DNA of 64,000 nucleotides from Candidatus Latescibacterota bacterium. Its GTDB lineage: Bacteria > JAAXHH01. The notes under the pieces were generated by a model that had not been told where the DNA came from, did no database searches, and saw nothing but the letters and a program-made list of their open reading frames with translations. This document shows positions 17,437-26,349 of this stretch, piece after piece. The position numbers were made by a program, and so were the translations under genes. Position 1 is the first letter of the stretch; each line of letters begins with the position of its first letter. The stretch covers positions 580,405-644,404 of the forward strand of contig JAJEEG010000006.1 in NCBI GenBank assembly GCA_022821085.1. The letters are read 5' to 3'.

Positions 17437-18111
17437 ATGGACGTAACGCTGATGCTCTGGATCGACGCGGCCCTCACGCTGATGATCCTCAGCTTCCTCT
17501 ACCGGGACAATCCCTTCTACAAGTTCGCCGAACACCTGTTCGTCGGTGTTTCGGCCGCTTACCTGATGGCCGTCGGGTTCTGGGACCACCTGGTGCCGAA
17601 TCTGCTCGGCAAGCTGTTCCCTTCGCTCATGTCGGGGGTCGTGCCCGGCGCCGTGGGTCGATCGCCGGACTACTACTACCTCATCCCCGCCGTATTCGGC
17701 ATGCTGCTGCTCACCCGCCTGATCGACCGCTGGGCCTGGCTCAGCCGCTGGGCCCTGGCCTTCATCGTCGGCGGCGCGGCGGGGTTCAACCTGCCCCGCT
17801 TCCTCGATTCGGACTTCATCATCCAGGTCCAGAGCACCATGATCCCCCTCGTGGTACTCGACGCTTCGGGCAACCTGCTCTGGGGCGCCAGCTTCTCCCA
17901 CGTCGTGCTCGTCCTGGGCGTGATCTGCGGCCTGGTGTACTTTTTCTTCTCCGTGGAGCACAAGGGCGCGCTGGGACACGTGTCCCGCGCGGGGATCTGG
18001 GTGCTGATGGTGACCTTCGGCGCGGCCTTCGGGTACACGGTCATGGCGCGCATCTCCTTGCTGACCGGCCGGATGGAAGCCCTCGGCGCCTGGCTCGGTT
18101 CGATCTTCTGA
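17437..18111 (+). CDS. polytopic membrane protein, last gene of the MutL/DUF6754 cluster
   Basis: A 224-residue protein with about six transmembrane helices. It starts with MDVTLMLWIDAALTLMILSF, followed by the conserved-looking loop YRDNPFYKFAEHLFVGVSAA, and ends with a helix and short amphipathic tail. GAGGA lies about eight bases before the ATG. A 111-bp repeat-rich spacer separates it from the previous gene, but orientation and type tie it to the cluster. I recognise no enzymatic motif. With the 226-residue and DUF6754-like proteins it could make an integral membrane module. Confidence 0.73.
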   Translation: MDVTLMLWIDAALTLMILSFLYRDNPFYKFAEHLFVGVSAAYLMAVGFWDHLVPNLLGKLFPSLMSGVVPGAVGRSPDYYYLIPAVFGMLLLTRLIDRWAWLSRWALAFIVGGAAGFNLPRFLDSDFIIQVQSTMIPLVVLDASGNLLWGASFSHVVLVLGVICGLVYFFFSVEHKGALGHVSRAGIWVLMVTFGAAFGYTVMARISLLTGRMEALGAWLGSIF

Positions 18112-18245
18112 TTCCCTGGACAAGCCGGTGTCGGCGACCATGATTTCTGTTGCGCGCGGCCATGGTGTGCTGTTACTTAGTGAACCGTTCTTTTCGGTCC
18201 CGGCGCGTTCCGCCGGGAGAGGCTGCACACGCGCAAGGAAGTTCC

Positions 18246-19394
18246 ATGAAAGCCATCATTCCCGTCGCTGGCAGCGGCAGCCGATTGCACCCCCTCACGC
18301 TGGATACCCCCAAGGCCATGGTTCCCGTCGCCGGCAAGCCGGTGCTGGAATACCTGCTCGACCAGGTTACCGGCATGGGTATCCGCGACGTCGTGCTGGT
18401 GGTCTCGCCATCGGGTGACGCCATCCGCCGGTTCGTCGACCGGCGTGACGACCTCGAAGCCCGGTACGTCGTGCAACGCGAGCCGCTCGGGATCGGACAC
18501 GCCGTGCACCTGTGCGGGGACCTCGTGGATGACGAGCCGCTTCTGGTCCTGCTGGGAGACGTCATCTATCTTTCTGATTTCGCTTTCCTTTCCGACGAGC
18601 CGCGCGGCAACGCCATCGGCGTCAAGCGGGTCGCCGGTGACCTGAGCCGGTACGGACTGGTCGAGATCGAAGGCGGGCGGATCACCCGGCTGGTGGAGAA
18701 ACCCGATCATCCCGTGTCGAATCTCGCGATCGCCGGGATCTACCGTTTCTCCAGTCCGCGGCCGCTCATGGAAGGACTGGAAACCCTGGTAAGGTCCGGC
18801 CGAAGGACCCGGAACGAGTATCAGCTGACGGACGCCCTGCAGTGGATGGTGGAACAGGGCGAACGCCTGGTCCCCTTTGAAGTCGACGACCTGTACGACT
18901 GCGGCACGCCGGACCGTCTGCTGGAGGCCAACAGGCGGCTGCTCGACCTGAACGGGGGGCGTTGCGACATCCCCGGCAGCGTGATCATTCCACCGGTAGA
19001 CATCGCATCCGACGCCCGGGTCCACCGGTCCGTCATCGGCCCCCACGTCGCCATCTCGTCCCGGGCTTCCGTCGCGCGCACCGTCGTCCGCGACGCCATC
19101 ATCGGGAGCCACGCCCGGATCGAGAACTGCGACCTCAGGAGTTCCATCGTCACCCCCCATGCCGTCCTGACCGATACGGTAAGGCGTGTTCCGGTCAGCC
19201 TGGTCAGCCTGGCCGGCCCGGTCGGCCCGGGCGGCATGTTTGGTCAGGACAGCCTTGACGGCCCGGACGGCCCGGTCGGCCCGGGCGGCTCGGGTGGCCT
19301 GGCCGGCCCGGACCGCGCGCGCTGCGAAGTTCACGTCCGACCGATTACCGAAACCACGAAACCGATCGTACCCGACCCTCGGGCAGCTCGTTAG
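18246..19394 (+). CDS. sugar-phosphate nucleotidyltransferase with left-handed beta-helix tail
   Basis: A 382-residue GT-A-type nucleotidyltransferase. The N-terminus [20 protein letters not shown] with following [14 protein letters not shown] is the NTP-binding signature of RmlA/GlmU/GalU-like enzymes, which join sugar-1-phosphates to NTPs. [11 protein letters not shown] supplies the metal-binding Asp, and [11 protein letters not shown] follows. Residues around 240-310 show hexapeptide-repeat spacing typical of a left-handed beta-helix. The last 60 residues are an unusual collagen-like Gly-Pro-rich tail. The ATG at 18246 has AAGGAAG upstream; the longer track start does not. The exact sugar and nucleotide cannot be decided from sequence alone. 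Confidence 0.85.
   Translation: MKAIIPVAGSGSRLHPLTLDTPKAMVPVAGKPVLEYLLDQVTGMGIRDVVLVVSPSGDAIRRFVDRRDDLEARYVVQREPLGIGHAVHLCGDLVDDEPLLVLLGDVIYLSDFAFLSDEPRGNAIGVKRVAGDLSRYGLVEIEGGRITRLVEKPDHPVSNLAIAGIYRFSSPRPLMEGLETLVRSGRRTRNEYQLTDALQWMVEQGERLVPFEVDDLYDCGTPDRLLEANRRLLDLNGGRCDIPGSVIIPPVDIASDARVHRSVIGPHVAISSRASVARTVVRDAIIGSHARIENCDLRSSIVTPHAVLTDTVRRVPVSLVSLAGPVGPGGMFGQDSLDGPDGPVGPGGSGGLAGPDRARCEVHVRPITETTKPIVPDPRAAR
19192..19312 (+). repeat. GGCCCGG/GGTCAGCC minisatellite in the nucleotidyltransferase 3' end
   Basis: About 120 bp of imperfect 9-bp-phased units such as GGCCCGGTCGGCCCGGGCGG and CTGGTCAGC. They encode a Gly-Pro-rich, collagen-like segment near the C-terminus. Confidence 0.8.
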
Positions 19395-19405
19395 GAGCAA
19401 GACGC

Positions 19406-20548
19406 ATGACACCTGGTTATCTCTTCACTTCCGAATCCGTTACCGAAGGCCATCCCGACAAGGTCGCCGACCAGATCTCCGACGCGGTGCTGGACGCCGT
19501 CATCGAACAGGACCCCTACGCCCGCGTGGCCTGTGAAACTTTCGTCACCACCGGCCTGGTGGTCGTTGGCGGGGAGATCTCGACGGATGGCCACGTGGAC
19601 GCGCAAAGCGTGGCCCGCGAGACCGTCAAATCCATCGGGTATACGGATTCCGGGTTCGGGCTGGACTGGGAGTCCTGCGGCGTGGTCGTATCCCTCGACC
19701 AGCAGTCGGCCGACATCGCCATGGGGGTGGACCGGCAGGGCGCGGGCGACCAGGGCATGATGTTCGGCTACGCGACCAACGAGACCCCCGAGATGATGCC
19801 CCTGCCCATCACCCTGGCCCACCGGCTGACCCGGAACCTCGCGGCGATCCGGAAGAACGGCGCGGCCCCGTATCTGCGTCCCGACGGCAAATCGCAGGTC
19901 ACGGTGGAATACGTCGATGGCCAGCCCCGCCGGATCGACACGGTGGTCATCGCCGCCCAGCACGACCCGGACGTTTCCAACGAGCAGATCCGGGAGGACA
20001 TCGTCAACGAGGTGATCGGTCCCGCGTTGCCGGAGGAGTTGATCGACCCGGGCCGGATCAAGTACCATGTGAACGCGACCGGTCGATTCGTCACCGGCGG
20101 TCCCCAGGGAGACGCCGGCCTGACGGGCCGGAAGATCATCGTGGATACCTACGGCGGTTACTGCCGCCACGGAGGCGGGGCTTATTCGGGCAAAGACCCG
20201 ACCAAGGTGGACCGCTCGGCTTCCTACGCGGCCCGCTACGTGGCCAAGAACGTTGTCGCGGCCGGGTTGGCCGAGAAATGCGAGATCCAGCTCGCCTACG
20301 TCATCGGCGTGGCGGAACCGGTTTCCGTCAACGTCAATTCCTTCGGTACCGGCGCGGCCGATGACCTGGAGATCACGCGATTGATCCGCAAGCACTTCGA
20401 CCTGACGCCCCAGGGCATCATCGAAAGCCTCGACCTGCGCCGACCGATCTACCGCCCCACGGCGTCCTACGGACACTTCGGCCGCAACGAGGCGGGCTTT
20501 ACCTGGGAGAACTGCGACAAGGCGGAGGAGCTCAGGAACCACGCCTGA
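19406..20548 (+). CDS. metK: S-adenosylmethionine synthase
   Basis: A 380-residue methionine adenosyltransferase, which makes S-adenosylmethionine from ATP and methionine in the cytosol. The full set of family signatures is present: [20 protein letters not shown] near the N-terminus, the [12 protein letters not shown] segment and the phosphate loop [19 protein letters not shown]. Length is normal. TTAGGAGC precedes the ATG. Only 11 bp separate it from the nucleotidyltransferase gene, so there is no room for a SAM riboswitch. It is convergent with lptG. Confidence 0.97.
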   Translation: MTPGYLFTSESVTEGHPDKVADQISDAVLDAVIEQDPYARVACETFVTTGLVVVGGEISTDGHVDAQSVARETVKSIGYTDSGFGLDWESCGVVVSLDQQSADIAMGVDRQGAGDQGMMFGYATNETPEMMPLPITLAHRLTRNLAAIRKNGAAPYLRPDGKSQVTVEYVDGQPRRIDTVVIAAQHDPDVSNEQIREDIVNEVIGPALPEELIDPGRIKYHVNATGRFVTGGPQGDAGLTGRKIIVDTYGGYCRHGGGAYSGKDPTKVDRSASYAARYVAKNVVAAGLAEKCEIQLAYVIGVAEPVSVNVNSFGTGAADDLEITRLIRKHFDLTPQGIIESLDLRRPIYRPTASYGHFGRNEAGFTWENCDKAEELRNHA

Positions 20549-20564
20549 ACCGCAAGAGTCTCAC

Positions 20565-20626
20565 TTCGGCGCTCTGACCAGGTTTGCAGCCGGTCGAAGC
20601 GAGTTCTATTTCGGCGCTCTGACCAG
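20565..20626 (+). repeat. 17-bp direct repeat at the end of lptG
   Basis: TTCGGCGCTCTGACCAG occurs at 20565-20581 and again at 20610-20626. The second copy is the coding end of lptG, and the first is a partial duplicate in the spacer downstream of metK. Confidence 0.8.
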
Positions 20627-21688
20627 CAAAATCAAGGCCAGCAGGCAGAAGAGGGCGTTGGCGCCCCAGGCCGCCGCCACGGGATGGAGCAATCCGGCGT
20701 GTCCGAAGGCCTGTGCAAAGCGGAGCAGCCCCCAGTAGACGAAACATATACCGATACTCAGGGCAAATCCCACCGCTACGCCGCCCCGTCTCAGGTGAGA
20801 GGCCAGCGCGCCGCCCAGTAGCACGATGATCAGGCCCGCGCTCGGGAAGGCGATCTTCAGATTGAGGTCTACCAGGTAGCCCTGCACGTCTCCGCCGCCT
20901 AGCCGGACGTTCTGAATCAACTCGTCGAGCTCGCCGTAGCTCATCTCCTCGGGTCGTTTCTGCCCCCGCATGAAATCTTCCGGTGTTTCGGACCATCCGT
21001 CCGGTTCCCGTTCGGCGAATGTGATGTATTCGGACAATCCGCCTCCCGTCCGGAACCGCCGTTCCTCCCCGTTGGAAAGCAGCCAGCGCCCGTCGTTCCA
21101 GACCGCGCTTTCCGCCGAGAGCACGCTGGAGACGAGGCTGTCGCGGAATTCGGTGACGAAAACCCCCGTGCCCTTCGCGTCGTGTCCGTCGAATACGCGG
21201 ATATAGAACTGGCGCCCTCCCTCTCCCCTGAAATACACGTCGTTCCGGACGTGCTGCCCTGCTCCGTCCTGGATGTCGACGTGTTCCGATTGGATTTCGG
21301 CCCGTTTCATGCTCGTATGGGGCACGAGCCATTCACCGGCCCAGAACAGGCACCCGCTCACCACCGCGCTGACGAGGAGCATGGGCCGCAGCAGCCGGTA
21401 CAGACTGAGCCCCGATGCCTTCATGGCGGTCAACTCGCCCAGCCTGGTCAGTTGACCGAAGGTATACAAGCTGGCGAGCAGCAGGCTGACGGGAATCGTG
21501 AGTACGAAGATATAAGGCGTGTAGTAAACGTAGTAGAGCGCGATGTATACCGGGGCCACCTCGCGGTCCAGGAATCGGTCCAACTGCTCGATGAGATCGA
21601 CCACGAAGAAGATGCTGACGAAGGCGACCAGGCCGACGGCGATGGCGGTGATGTACAGGCGGAGCACGTACCGGGTGATCAGGGACAT
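20606..21688 (-). CDS. lptG: LptF/LptG family LPS export permease (second, LptG-like)
   Basis: A 360-residue YjgP/YjgQ-family permease. It has paired N-terminal transmembrane helices (LYITAIAVGLVAFVSIFFVV and a following pair), a periplasmic beta-jellyroll-type domain in the middle, and three C-terminal helices (AGLIIVLLGGALASHLRRGG and on). LptF and LptG form the inner-membrane part of the LptB2FG transporter that extracts lipopolysaccharide. This indicates a diderm cell. It is the downstream gene of a two-gene minus-strand operon, with GGAGGAA before its ATG. The assignment as G rather than F rests on order only. LptB, LptC and LptA are not in the window. Confidence 0.82.
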   Translation of the reverse strand: MSLITRYVLRLYITAIAVGLVAFVSIFFVVDLIEQLDRFLDREVAPVYIALYYVYYTPYIFVLTIPVSLLLASLYTFGQLTRLGELTAMKASGLSLYRLLRPMLLVSAVVSGCLFWAGEWLVPHTSMKRAEIQSEHVDIQDGAGQHVRNDVYFRGEGGRQFYIRVFDGHDAKGTGVFVTEFRDSLVSSVLSAESAVWNDGRWLLSNGEERRFRTGGGLSEYITFAEREPDGWSETPEDFMRGQKRPEEMSYGELDELIQNVRLGGGDVQGYLVDLNLKIAFPSAGLIIVLLGGALASHLRRGGVAVGFALSIGICFVYWGLLRFAQAFGHAGLLHPVAAAWGANALFCLLALILLVRAPK

Positions 21689-21739
21689 GAAACGGCGTTC
21701 CTCCGGTTATATCGATGCGATTCGAAACGGATCCAAGCG

Positions 21740-21782
21740 TGGCCAAGGTTGACCAGGCTGTCCAGGCTTGACCAAGCTGTCC
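21740..21782 (+). repeat. degenerate GACCAGGCTGTCC repeat between lptF and lptG
   Basis: Four imperfect units, GGCCAAGGTT, GACCAGGCTG, TCCAGGCTTG and ACCAAGCTGTCC, fill the 95-bp gap between the two permease genes. The core resembles the repeats in the ChdC-like and GT-C genes. Confidence 0.55.
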
Positions 21783-21783
21783 G

Positions 21784-23010
21784 TCAGACGCGGTCCCTGC
21801 CGGTAACCCAGACCAGGACAGCGCCGGGGACCCCGATGACGATATTCGCCGCCCACATCGCCCAGACTGGATCGACCAGGTCGCGGTCCGCCAGTTCCTC
21901 ACCGCCCAGCAGGCAGGCCCAGTACAGCAGGAAGAAGCACAGGCTGACGCCCACGCTGACGCCGAGGCTGCCGCGGCGGATGCGAACCCCCAGCGGCGCG
22001 CCGATCAGTACGAAGACGAAACAGGCCGCTGAAATGGCGTACTTCTTGTGGATCTCCACGATGTAGCTGTTCTTCTGCCGCTGTCTCAGCGAGACCGTCC
22101 GCTCCGCACGGTCCCTCGCCGCCTCGAGGGAGTCCTCCGTCGCCTCCGGGGAATCCGGCGCGGCTGCCATGTTCGCCGATACTTCGTCGATCTCCTTCTG
22201 CCACTCATCGATTCTGGCGCGCATCATCTCGATGTTCAGCTCGCGGTCGCCCCGGATTCCCGCATCCGACCGCTGGACGCCGGCCGGTTCGGTGCGGATC
22301 GTAAACCGCTGCCTCTCGAAGATCTCTTTGAAATAGCGCCCCGAAGATTCGTCCTGCTGAAGCAGTTCTCCGTCGTACAACATGAGGTCGAGCCGGCTGC
22401 CCGTCTCGTTGACGTGGAATTCTCCGGACATCGCCGTCATAAGGCGCGGGTAGCGCTTGTTCTCCGTTTCGTAGATGGTGATTCCGGAGATTTCGTTGTT
22501 TCTCGGGTTGACCCGGTCGATCAGGATGCTGTATCCCGGAATGTCCTTCATGAATATGCCCGCGGTGAAGAGCAGCGTGGGACGCGCCCGGTGGATGTCG
22601 TTCATGAGCGAGCGCGCCCGGTAGTTGGCTTCGGGCAGTATGACGTCCATGAAGAACAGGTGGCCGCTCCCCAGGAGGATGCCCGCCGCCAGGACCGGCG
22701 AGACCATCTGAAAGAAACTGACGCCGCCTGCCTTGAGCGCCGTGACCTCGTTATCGGCCGACAGCCGCCCGAAGGCCATGAGGCTGGCGACCAGCACGGA
22801 CATGGGGATCGATACGGCGACGATCCAGGCCAGGTTGAGGAAGAACACCTCGAGCACGATGAACAGGTCGAGGTTCTTGCCGATGATGAGGTCGGCGATC
22901 TGAAATATGATGTCCATCACGAGGATGAACGTGATGATCACGAATGAAAAAAGGAAGGGACCGACGTGCGCCTTGAACACGTATCGGTAGAGGTGAACAG
23001 GGAGGGTCAT
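21784..23010 (-). CDS. lptF: LptF/LptG family LPS export permease (first, LptF-like)
   Basis: A 408-residue YjgP/YjgQ permease with the family opening YRYVFKAHVGPFLFSFVIIT and the helix pair LNLAWIVAVSIPMSVLVASL. A long periplasmic domain contains a charged insertion of about 60 residues (around 245-310, including EWQKEIDEVSANMAAAPDSP). The C-terminal helices include AISAACFVFVLIGAPLGVRI. It should pair with the LptG-like protein as the heterodimeric channel of the LPS extractor. No strong Shine-Dalgarno is visible before the ATG. A promoter candidate lies about 110 bp upstream. Confidence 0.83.
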   Translation of the reverse strand: MTLPVHLYRYVFKAHVGPFLFSFVIITFILVMDIIFQIADLIIGKNLDLFIVLEVFFLNLAWIVAVSIPMSVLVASLMAFGRLSADNEVTALKAGGVSFFQMVSPVLAAGILLGSGHLFFMDVILPEANYRARSLMNDIHRARPTLLFTAGIFMKDIPGYSILIDRVNPRNNEISGITIYETENKRYPRLMTAMSGEFHVNETGSRLDLMLYDGELLQQDESSGRYFKEIFERQRFTIRTEPAGVQRSDAGIRGDRELNIEMMRARIDEWQKEIDEVSANMAAAPDSPEATEDSLEAARDRAERTVSLRQRQKNSYIVEIHKKYAISAACFVFVLIGAPLGVRIRRGSLGVSVGVSLCFFLLYWACLLGGEELADRDLVDPVWAMWAANIVIGVPGAVLVWVTGRDRV

Positions 23011-23117
23011 GGTCCAATCGAGCGAATAACGGGCCGGGGGAGGGCATTCCGGCCCGTACGATGTCGGGTTCCGTCAACAATAGTTACGATGTTTTGAAAA
23101 GGTCCCTCGACTATTCG

Positions 23118-23147
23118 AATATAGGGCGCGATACCGGGGAGAAGCAA
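23118..23147 (-). promoter_or_regulatory. candidate promoter for lptFG
   Basis: On the minus strand TTGCTT (23147-23142) and TATATT (23123-23118) are 18 bp apart. The -10 box overlaps a perfect 10-bp palindrome, TATTCGAATA (23112-23121), which could be an operator. Confidence 0.4.
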
Positions 23148-23192
23148 GCGGTATTCTCCCGCGCGACGGTCCCGGGACAGCGGGAAATTCGC

Positions 23193-23221
23193 TTGACTTG
23201 CCCCGTGTATCACGCTATACT
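23193..23221 (+). promoter_or_regulatory. sigma70-type promoter for ssb
   Basis: TTGACT (23193-23198) and TATACT (23216-23221) are separated by exactly 17 bp, each differing from consensus at one position. The ssb ATG is 35 bp downstream, with AAGGAG in between. Confidence 0.75.
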
Positions 23222-23255
23222 CACTTCATTCTTTTTCATATAAGGAGCATCCCAA

Positions 23256-23693
23256 ATGGCCAGCTTGAATAAAGTCATTCTGATCGGCAATCTCGGCGCG
23301 GATCCCGAGATGAGGTACACGCCTGCCGGCCGGGCCGTGGTCAACTTCCGCATGGCCACGACGCGGCAGTGGAACACGCAGGACGGAGAACGGCGGGAAG
23401 AAACGGAATGGCACCGGATCGTGGCCTTTTCGAAACTGGCAGAGATCTGCGGCCAGTATCTCAAGAAAGGCGCGCCGGTGTATGTCGAAGGACGGCTGCA
23501 GACCCGTTCGTGGGAGGATCAGAGCGGGATGAAACGATACATGACCGAGATCGTGGCGAACGAGATGCAGATGCTGAGTGCCCGCCAGCAGAATGAGCAT
23601 GCATCAGACGCGCCCGGAGGAGTCGGAAGCACGGCGACGGAAGTGCCGCCTTCTTCGCCAGAGGCCGATTCCGACGACGATCTTCCGTTTTGA
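23256..23693 (+). CDS. ssb: single-stranded DNA-binding protein
   Basis: A 145-residue SSB with a complete OB-fold ([56 protein letters not shown]). A short disordered linker leads to the acidic tip DDDLPF, which recruits replication and repair proteins. It acts as a tetramer on single-stranded DNA. Transcription probably starts at the strong promoter just upstream. It stands alone rather than between rpsF and rpsR as in many genomes. Confidence 0.96.
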   Translation: MASLNKVILIGNLGADPEMRYTPAGRAVVNFRMATTRQWNTQDGERREETEWHRIVAFSKLAEICGQYLKKGAPVYVEGRLQTRSWEDQSGMKRYMTEIVANEMQMLSARQQNEHASDAPGGVGSTATEVPPSSPEADSDDDLPF

Positions 23694-23763
23694 CGCCATT
23701 TGAGGGATAGTCCGTTCGCCGCAACCGGTTGCTCCTTCCAACGTGGGCCTGTAGTGAGAACCC

Positions 23764-24462
23764 ATGACCGTTAGACTAAGCGGCAACGGGCTTCCCCGAA
23801 TATCGATCCTTATTGCCCGCCAGGAACCCGTCGAACCGCTGATCAGGTGGTTGAGCGGCGCAGGTTACCCCTTGACGGAACTGCATTACACCGTTGTTGA
23901 AGACCTCCACGCTCGCATACCCGATTCGGACGTCCTGCTCATCCAGACGGACCGGCCCCGGTCGGTCCTTCCCTTCGTAATGGACGAACTGCGGTCGCGC
24001 GGGTTCCGGCAAGCCCCCGCGGTCATCGTGCTGACCGGTTGTGACGCCATCGGCGACCTCGACGTCACCCGGGGAATCGACGATTTCATCTGCGCGCCAT
24101 TCAACGTCCGCGAGTTCGATCTACGCATCAAGAACGTCCTCTGGCGGCGCCACAGCGTGCAGATCCAGGATATGATCGTCTGGGGCGACCTGCTGATCAA
24201 CCTGGGCAACTACGAAGTCACGATCCGGGGCAAGGCGATCGACCTGACCCTCAAGGAATACGAGTTGCTCAAGCACCTGGCCCGGCACAGGGGGCGGGTG
24301 TTCACGCGCGACGAACTGCTGACCGCCGTCTGGGGATACGATTATTTCAGTGGTACGAGGACGGTGGACGTGCACGTGAGACGGCTGCGCATGAAGATCG
24401 AACGCCACGGCGTGCATATCATCACAACCGTCCGGGGCGTCGGTTACAAATTCGGAGATTGA
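23764..24462 (+). CDS. OmpR-type winged-helix regulator with a degenerate receiver domain
   Basis: A 232-residue regulator. The C-terminal half is a standard OmpR/PhoB winged helix (LTLKEYELLKHLARHRGRVF, DVHVRRLRMKIE, VRGVGYKF). The N-terminal half has receiver length and secondary structure but lacks the chemistry. The acidic pair is replaced around ISILIARQE, the phospho-acceptor position reads VLLIQTD with no Asp at the strand end, and the usual Lys-Pro is APF. It should therefore work without Asp phosphorylation, perhaps as a constitutive or ligand-controlled dimer. No histidine kinase is adjacent. It is one base from the TPR lipoprotein gene, with which it is probably co-transcribed. Confidence 0.85.
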   Translation: MTVRLSGNGLPRISILIARQEPVEPLIRWLSGAGYPLTELHYTVVEDLHARIPDSDVLLIQTDRPRSVLPFVMDELRSRGFRQAPAVIVLTGCDAIGDLDVTRGIDDFICAPFNVREFDLRIKNVLWRRHSVQIQDMIVWGDLLINLGNYEVTIRGKAIDLTLKEYELLKHLARHRGRVFTRDELLTAVWGYDYFSGTRTVDVHVRRLRMKIERHGVHIITTVRGVGYKFGD

Positions 24463-24463
24463 C

Positions 24464-26308
24464 ATGCGCAGGACTTCCCTCATCCTGTTCGCCCTGGTGT
24501 GCGTGGTCCTCGGTTGCGCGTACTACAATACGTTCTACAACGCCAGGAAAGCGTTCGAGGAAGGGGAGCGTATACGCCTCAACCAGCAGACACCCGACGG
24601 CGGCATTCCACCCCTCGCCACGGCCTCCTACGAGCTCGCCATCGAGAACGCGGGTCTCGTCCTGCGGGATCACTCCGGTAGTTCCCTGGTAGACGACGCG
24701 CTGGTCCTGATCGGCGACGTCCGGGCGATCCAGGGACAGCATCAGCAGGCCATCAAGCGCTACGAACAGGTGTTGAGGCTGTTCCCGGACGGCGAGTTCA
24801 CCGGCCACTGCGTTTTCTCCCTGGGCAACAGCCTCCTCAACGTGGGTGATTCCACCCGCGCCGATGAGCAGCTGGACCGCTTCGTCCGTGAGTTTCCCGA
24901 CAGCGACAGGATTCCGGAAGCCCTGCTGCTCCGGGGAAAGATCGCCCTTGGCGGCGCCCGTTACGGGGAAGCCGTCGCGCGGTTCCAGGAAGTGCTGGAT
25001 ACGCGCCCCGGCGATGAACGGGAGGCGGAAGCCAGGTACTATATCGCACGCGCCAGGCTGGAGGAGCAACGATTCGTCGAAGCCAGGGAACAACTCGCAC
25101 AGGCCATCGAACAGGCACGGACCCGGCAGCTTAAGTTTCAGGCGGAATTCATGCTCGGAGAAAGCCTGCGGCGCGAAGGGGATCTGCCGGCTGCGCTGGG
25201 GATATACGAATCGTTGCTGGATCAGCGCGCTTACAGCGACTACCACCCCGAAGTCATGCTGGCGATAGCCGCGTGCCTGTTCGAAATGGACTTGAAGGAA
25301 TCGGCCGTCTCCACCTACGAGTCGCTCATCGCCCATTTCGAATCCGACCGGAGTCACGAGGTGGAAGTCTCCCGGGCCATGTTCGAACTGGCGGAACTGC
25401 ACCGGACCGCGGGCGATCTCGATCTGACGGAACAGTGGTATGACGAGGCGCGGCGCAAGAGTCCACGTTCGTTCTGGGTCGGCGATGAAGCGGACCGGAA
25501 GCATCGCGCCATACGCGAACTGCGGCGCGTGGACGGAAACCTCGGAAACCTGCTGGCCGCAATGGATGCGTTGAAATCCCCCGGTGATCCTGAATCAAAT
25601 ACCTCGTCGAACTACGCGAAGTTGACGGAAGACGCGATCGGCCTGAGATTCGAGCTGGCGGAACTGTACCTGTTTCAACTGGAGATGGCCGACTCGGCCC
25701 TGAGCCAGTACCGCGCCATAGAAGACGGGTCGCATGATCCCTCCGTGGCCGCCAAGGCCGCTTTCGCAAGGGGCTGGATACTCGACGAGATGGTGAATGA
25801 CACGGAAAACGCGCGCTCCGTCTTCGATGCCATCGCCGTGAGGTATCCCGGGACCGCACACGCCGTGGAAGCGGCCATCCTGCTGTCGAAGCCCATAGAA
25901 GGTGATCTGCCCCCGGACCGGCTTTTCGCCGAGGCGGAACGGTTGCTTTTCGAAGCCGACCGGCCGGACTCCGCACGCGGGCTCTACGAACTGGTCCTCC
26001 AACGGGATCCGGATGGTGAATTCGCACCGCGAGCGCGCTATGCGCTGGGCTGGCTCGCAGAGACGCGTTTCGACGATCCGGAAACCGCTCTCGACCACTA
26101 CCGTGAAATCCTGGAACGCCATCCCCGGTCGGAACAGGCCAGGTCCATCCGCGACAAGATACGCCTCATGGAAGAACTGCTTCCCGCCACGGCCCCGGAT
26201 TCGGCCGCGGCCCCCAACTCGGACCCGGCCCCGGATTCGGCCGCGGCCCCCAACTCGGACCCGGCCGTGGACCCGGCCGCGGCCTCGGACCCGTTGCCGG
26301 ACAAATGA
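24464..26308 (+). CDS. TPR-repeat lipoprotein (YNTFYNA type)
   Basis: A 614-residue protein with a lipoprotein signal peptide (VCVVLGC, lipid on Cys18) followed by YYNTFYNARKAFEEGE, an opening common in envelope TPR lipoproteins of FCB-group bacteria. Many tetratricopeptide helices follow, for example QHQQAIKRYEQVLRLFPDGE, RYGEAVARFQEVLDTRPGDE and FDDPETALDHYREILERHP. The C-terminus is an Ala/Pro/Asp-rich repeat with an exact 12-residue duplication. Relatives serve as outer-membrane or periplasmic scaffolds; its partner is unknown. GGAG precedes the ATG, which follows the regulator stop by one base. Confidence 0.82.
   Translation: MRRTSLILFALVCVVLGCAYYNTFYNARKAFEEGERIRLNQQTPDGGIPPLATASYELAIENAGLVLRDHSGSSLVDDALVLIGDVRAIQGQHQQAIKRYEQVLRLFPDGEFTGHCVFSLGNSLLNVGDSTRADEQLDRFVREFPDSDRIPEALLLRGKIALGGARYGEAVARFQEVLDTRPGDEREAEARYYIARARLEEQRFVEAREQLAQAIEQARTRQLKFQAEFMLGESLRREGDLPAALGIYESLLDQRAYSDYHPEVMLAIAACLFEMDLKESAVSTYESLIAHFESDRSHEVEVSRAMFELAELHRTAGDLDLTEQWYDEARRKSPRSFWVGDEADRKHRAIRELRRVDGNLGNLLAAMDALKSPGDPESNTSSNYAKLTEDAIGLRFELAELYLFQLEMADSALSQYRAIEDGSHDPSVAAKAAFARGWILDEMVNDTENARSVFDAIAVRYPGTAHAVEAAILLSKPIEGDLPPDRLFAEAERLLFEADRPDSARGLYELVLQRDPDGEFAPRARYALGWLAETRFDDPETALDHYREILERHPRSEQARSIRDKIRLMEELLPATAPDSAAAPNSDPAPDSAAAPNSDPAVDPAAASDPLPDK
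26191..26262 (+). repeat. perfect 36-bp tandem duplication in the TPR lipoprotein gene
   Basis: Two identical 36-bp units (GGCCCCGGATTCGGCCGCGG and its continuation) encode the 12-residue unit APDSAAAPNSDP twice. A decayed third unit follows. Confidence 0.9.
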
Positions 26309-26312
26309 TGCG

Positions 26313-26341
26313 TTGACATCCGGCCCGGCCGGTTGTATTGT
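26313..26341 (+). promoter_or_regulatory. promoter for pyrKDF, close to the start codon
   Basis: TTGACA (26313-26318) and TATTGT (26336-26341) are separated by 17 bp. The pyrK ATG at 26350 is only eight bases after the -10 box, so a transcript from here would be leaderless or nearly so. Confidence 0.55.
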
Positions 26342-26349
26342 AGTGGAGC

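Noticed and set aside
11837-18111. B12-dependent mutase subunits expected beside a MutL-type ATPase
   Set aside because: No B12-binding DxHxxG motif or mutase barrel was found in any ORF of the window.
16426-18228. 600-residue minus-strand ORF
   Set aside because: It is antisense to two or three membrane-protein genes and has no coherent domain or signal.
19395-19405. SAM riboswitch before metK
   Set aside because: Only 11 bp separate metK from the upstream gene.
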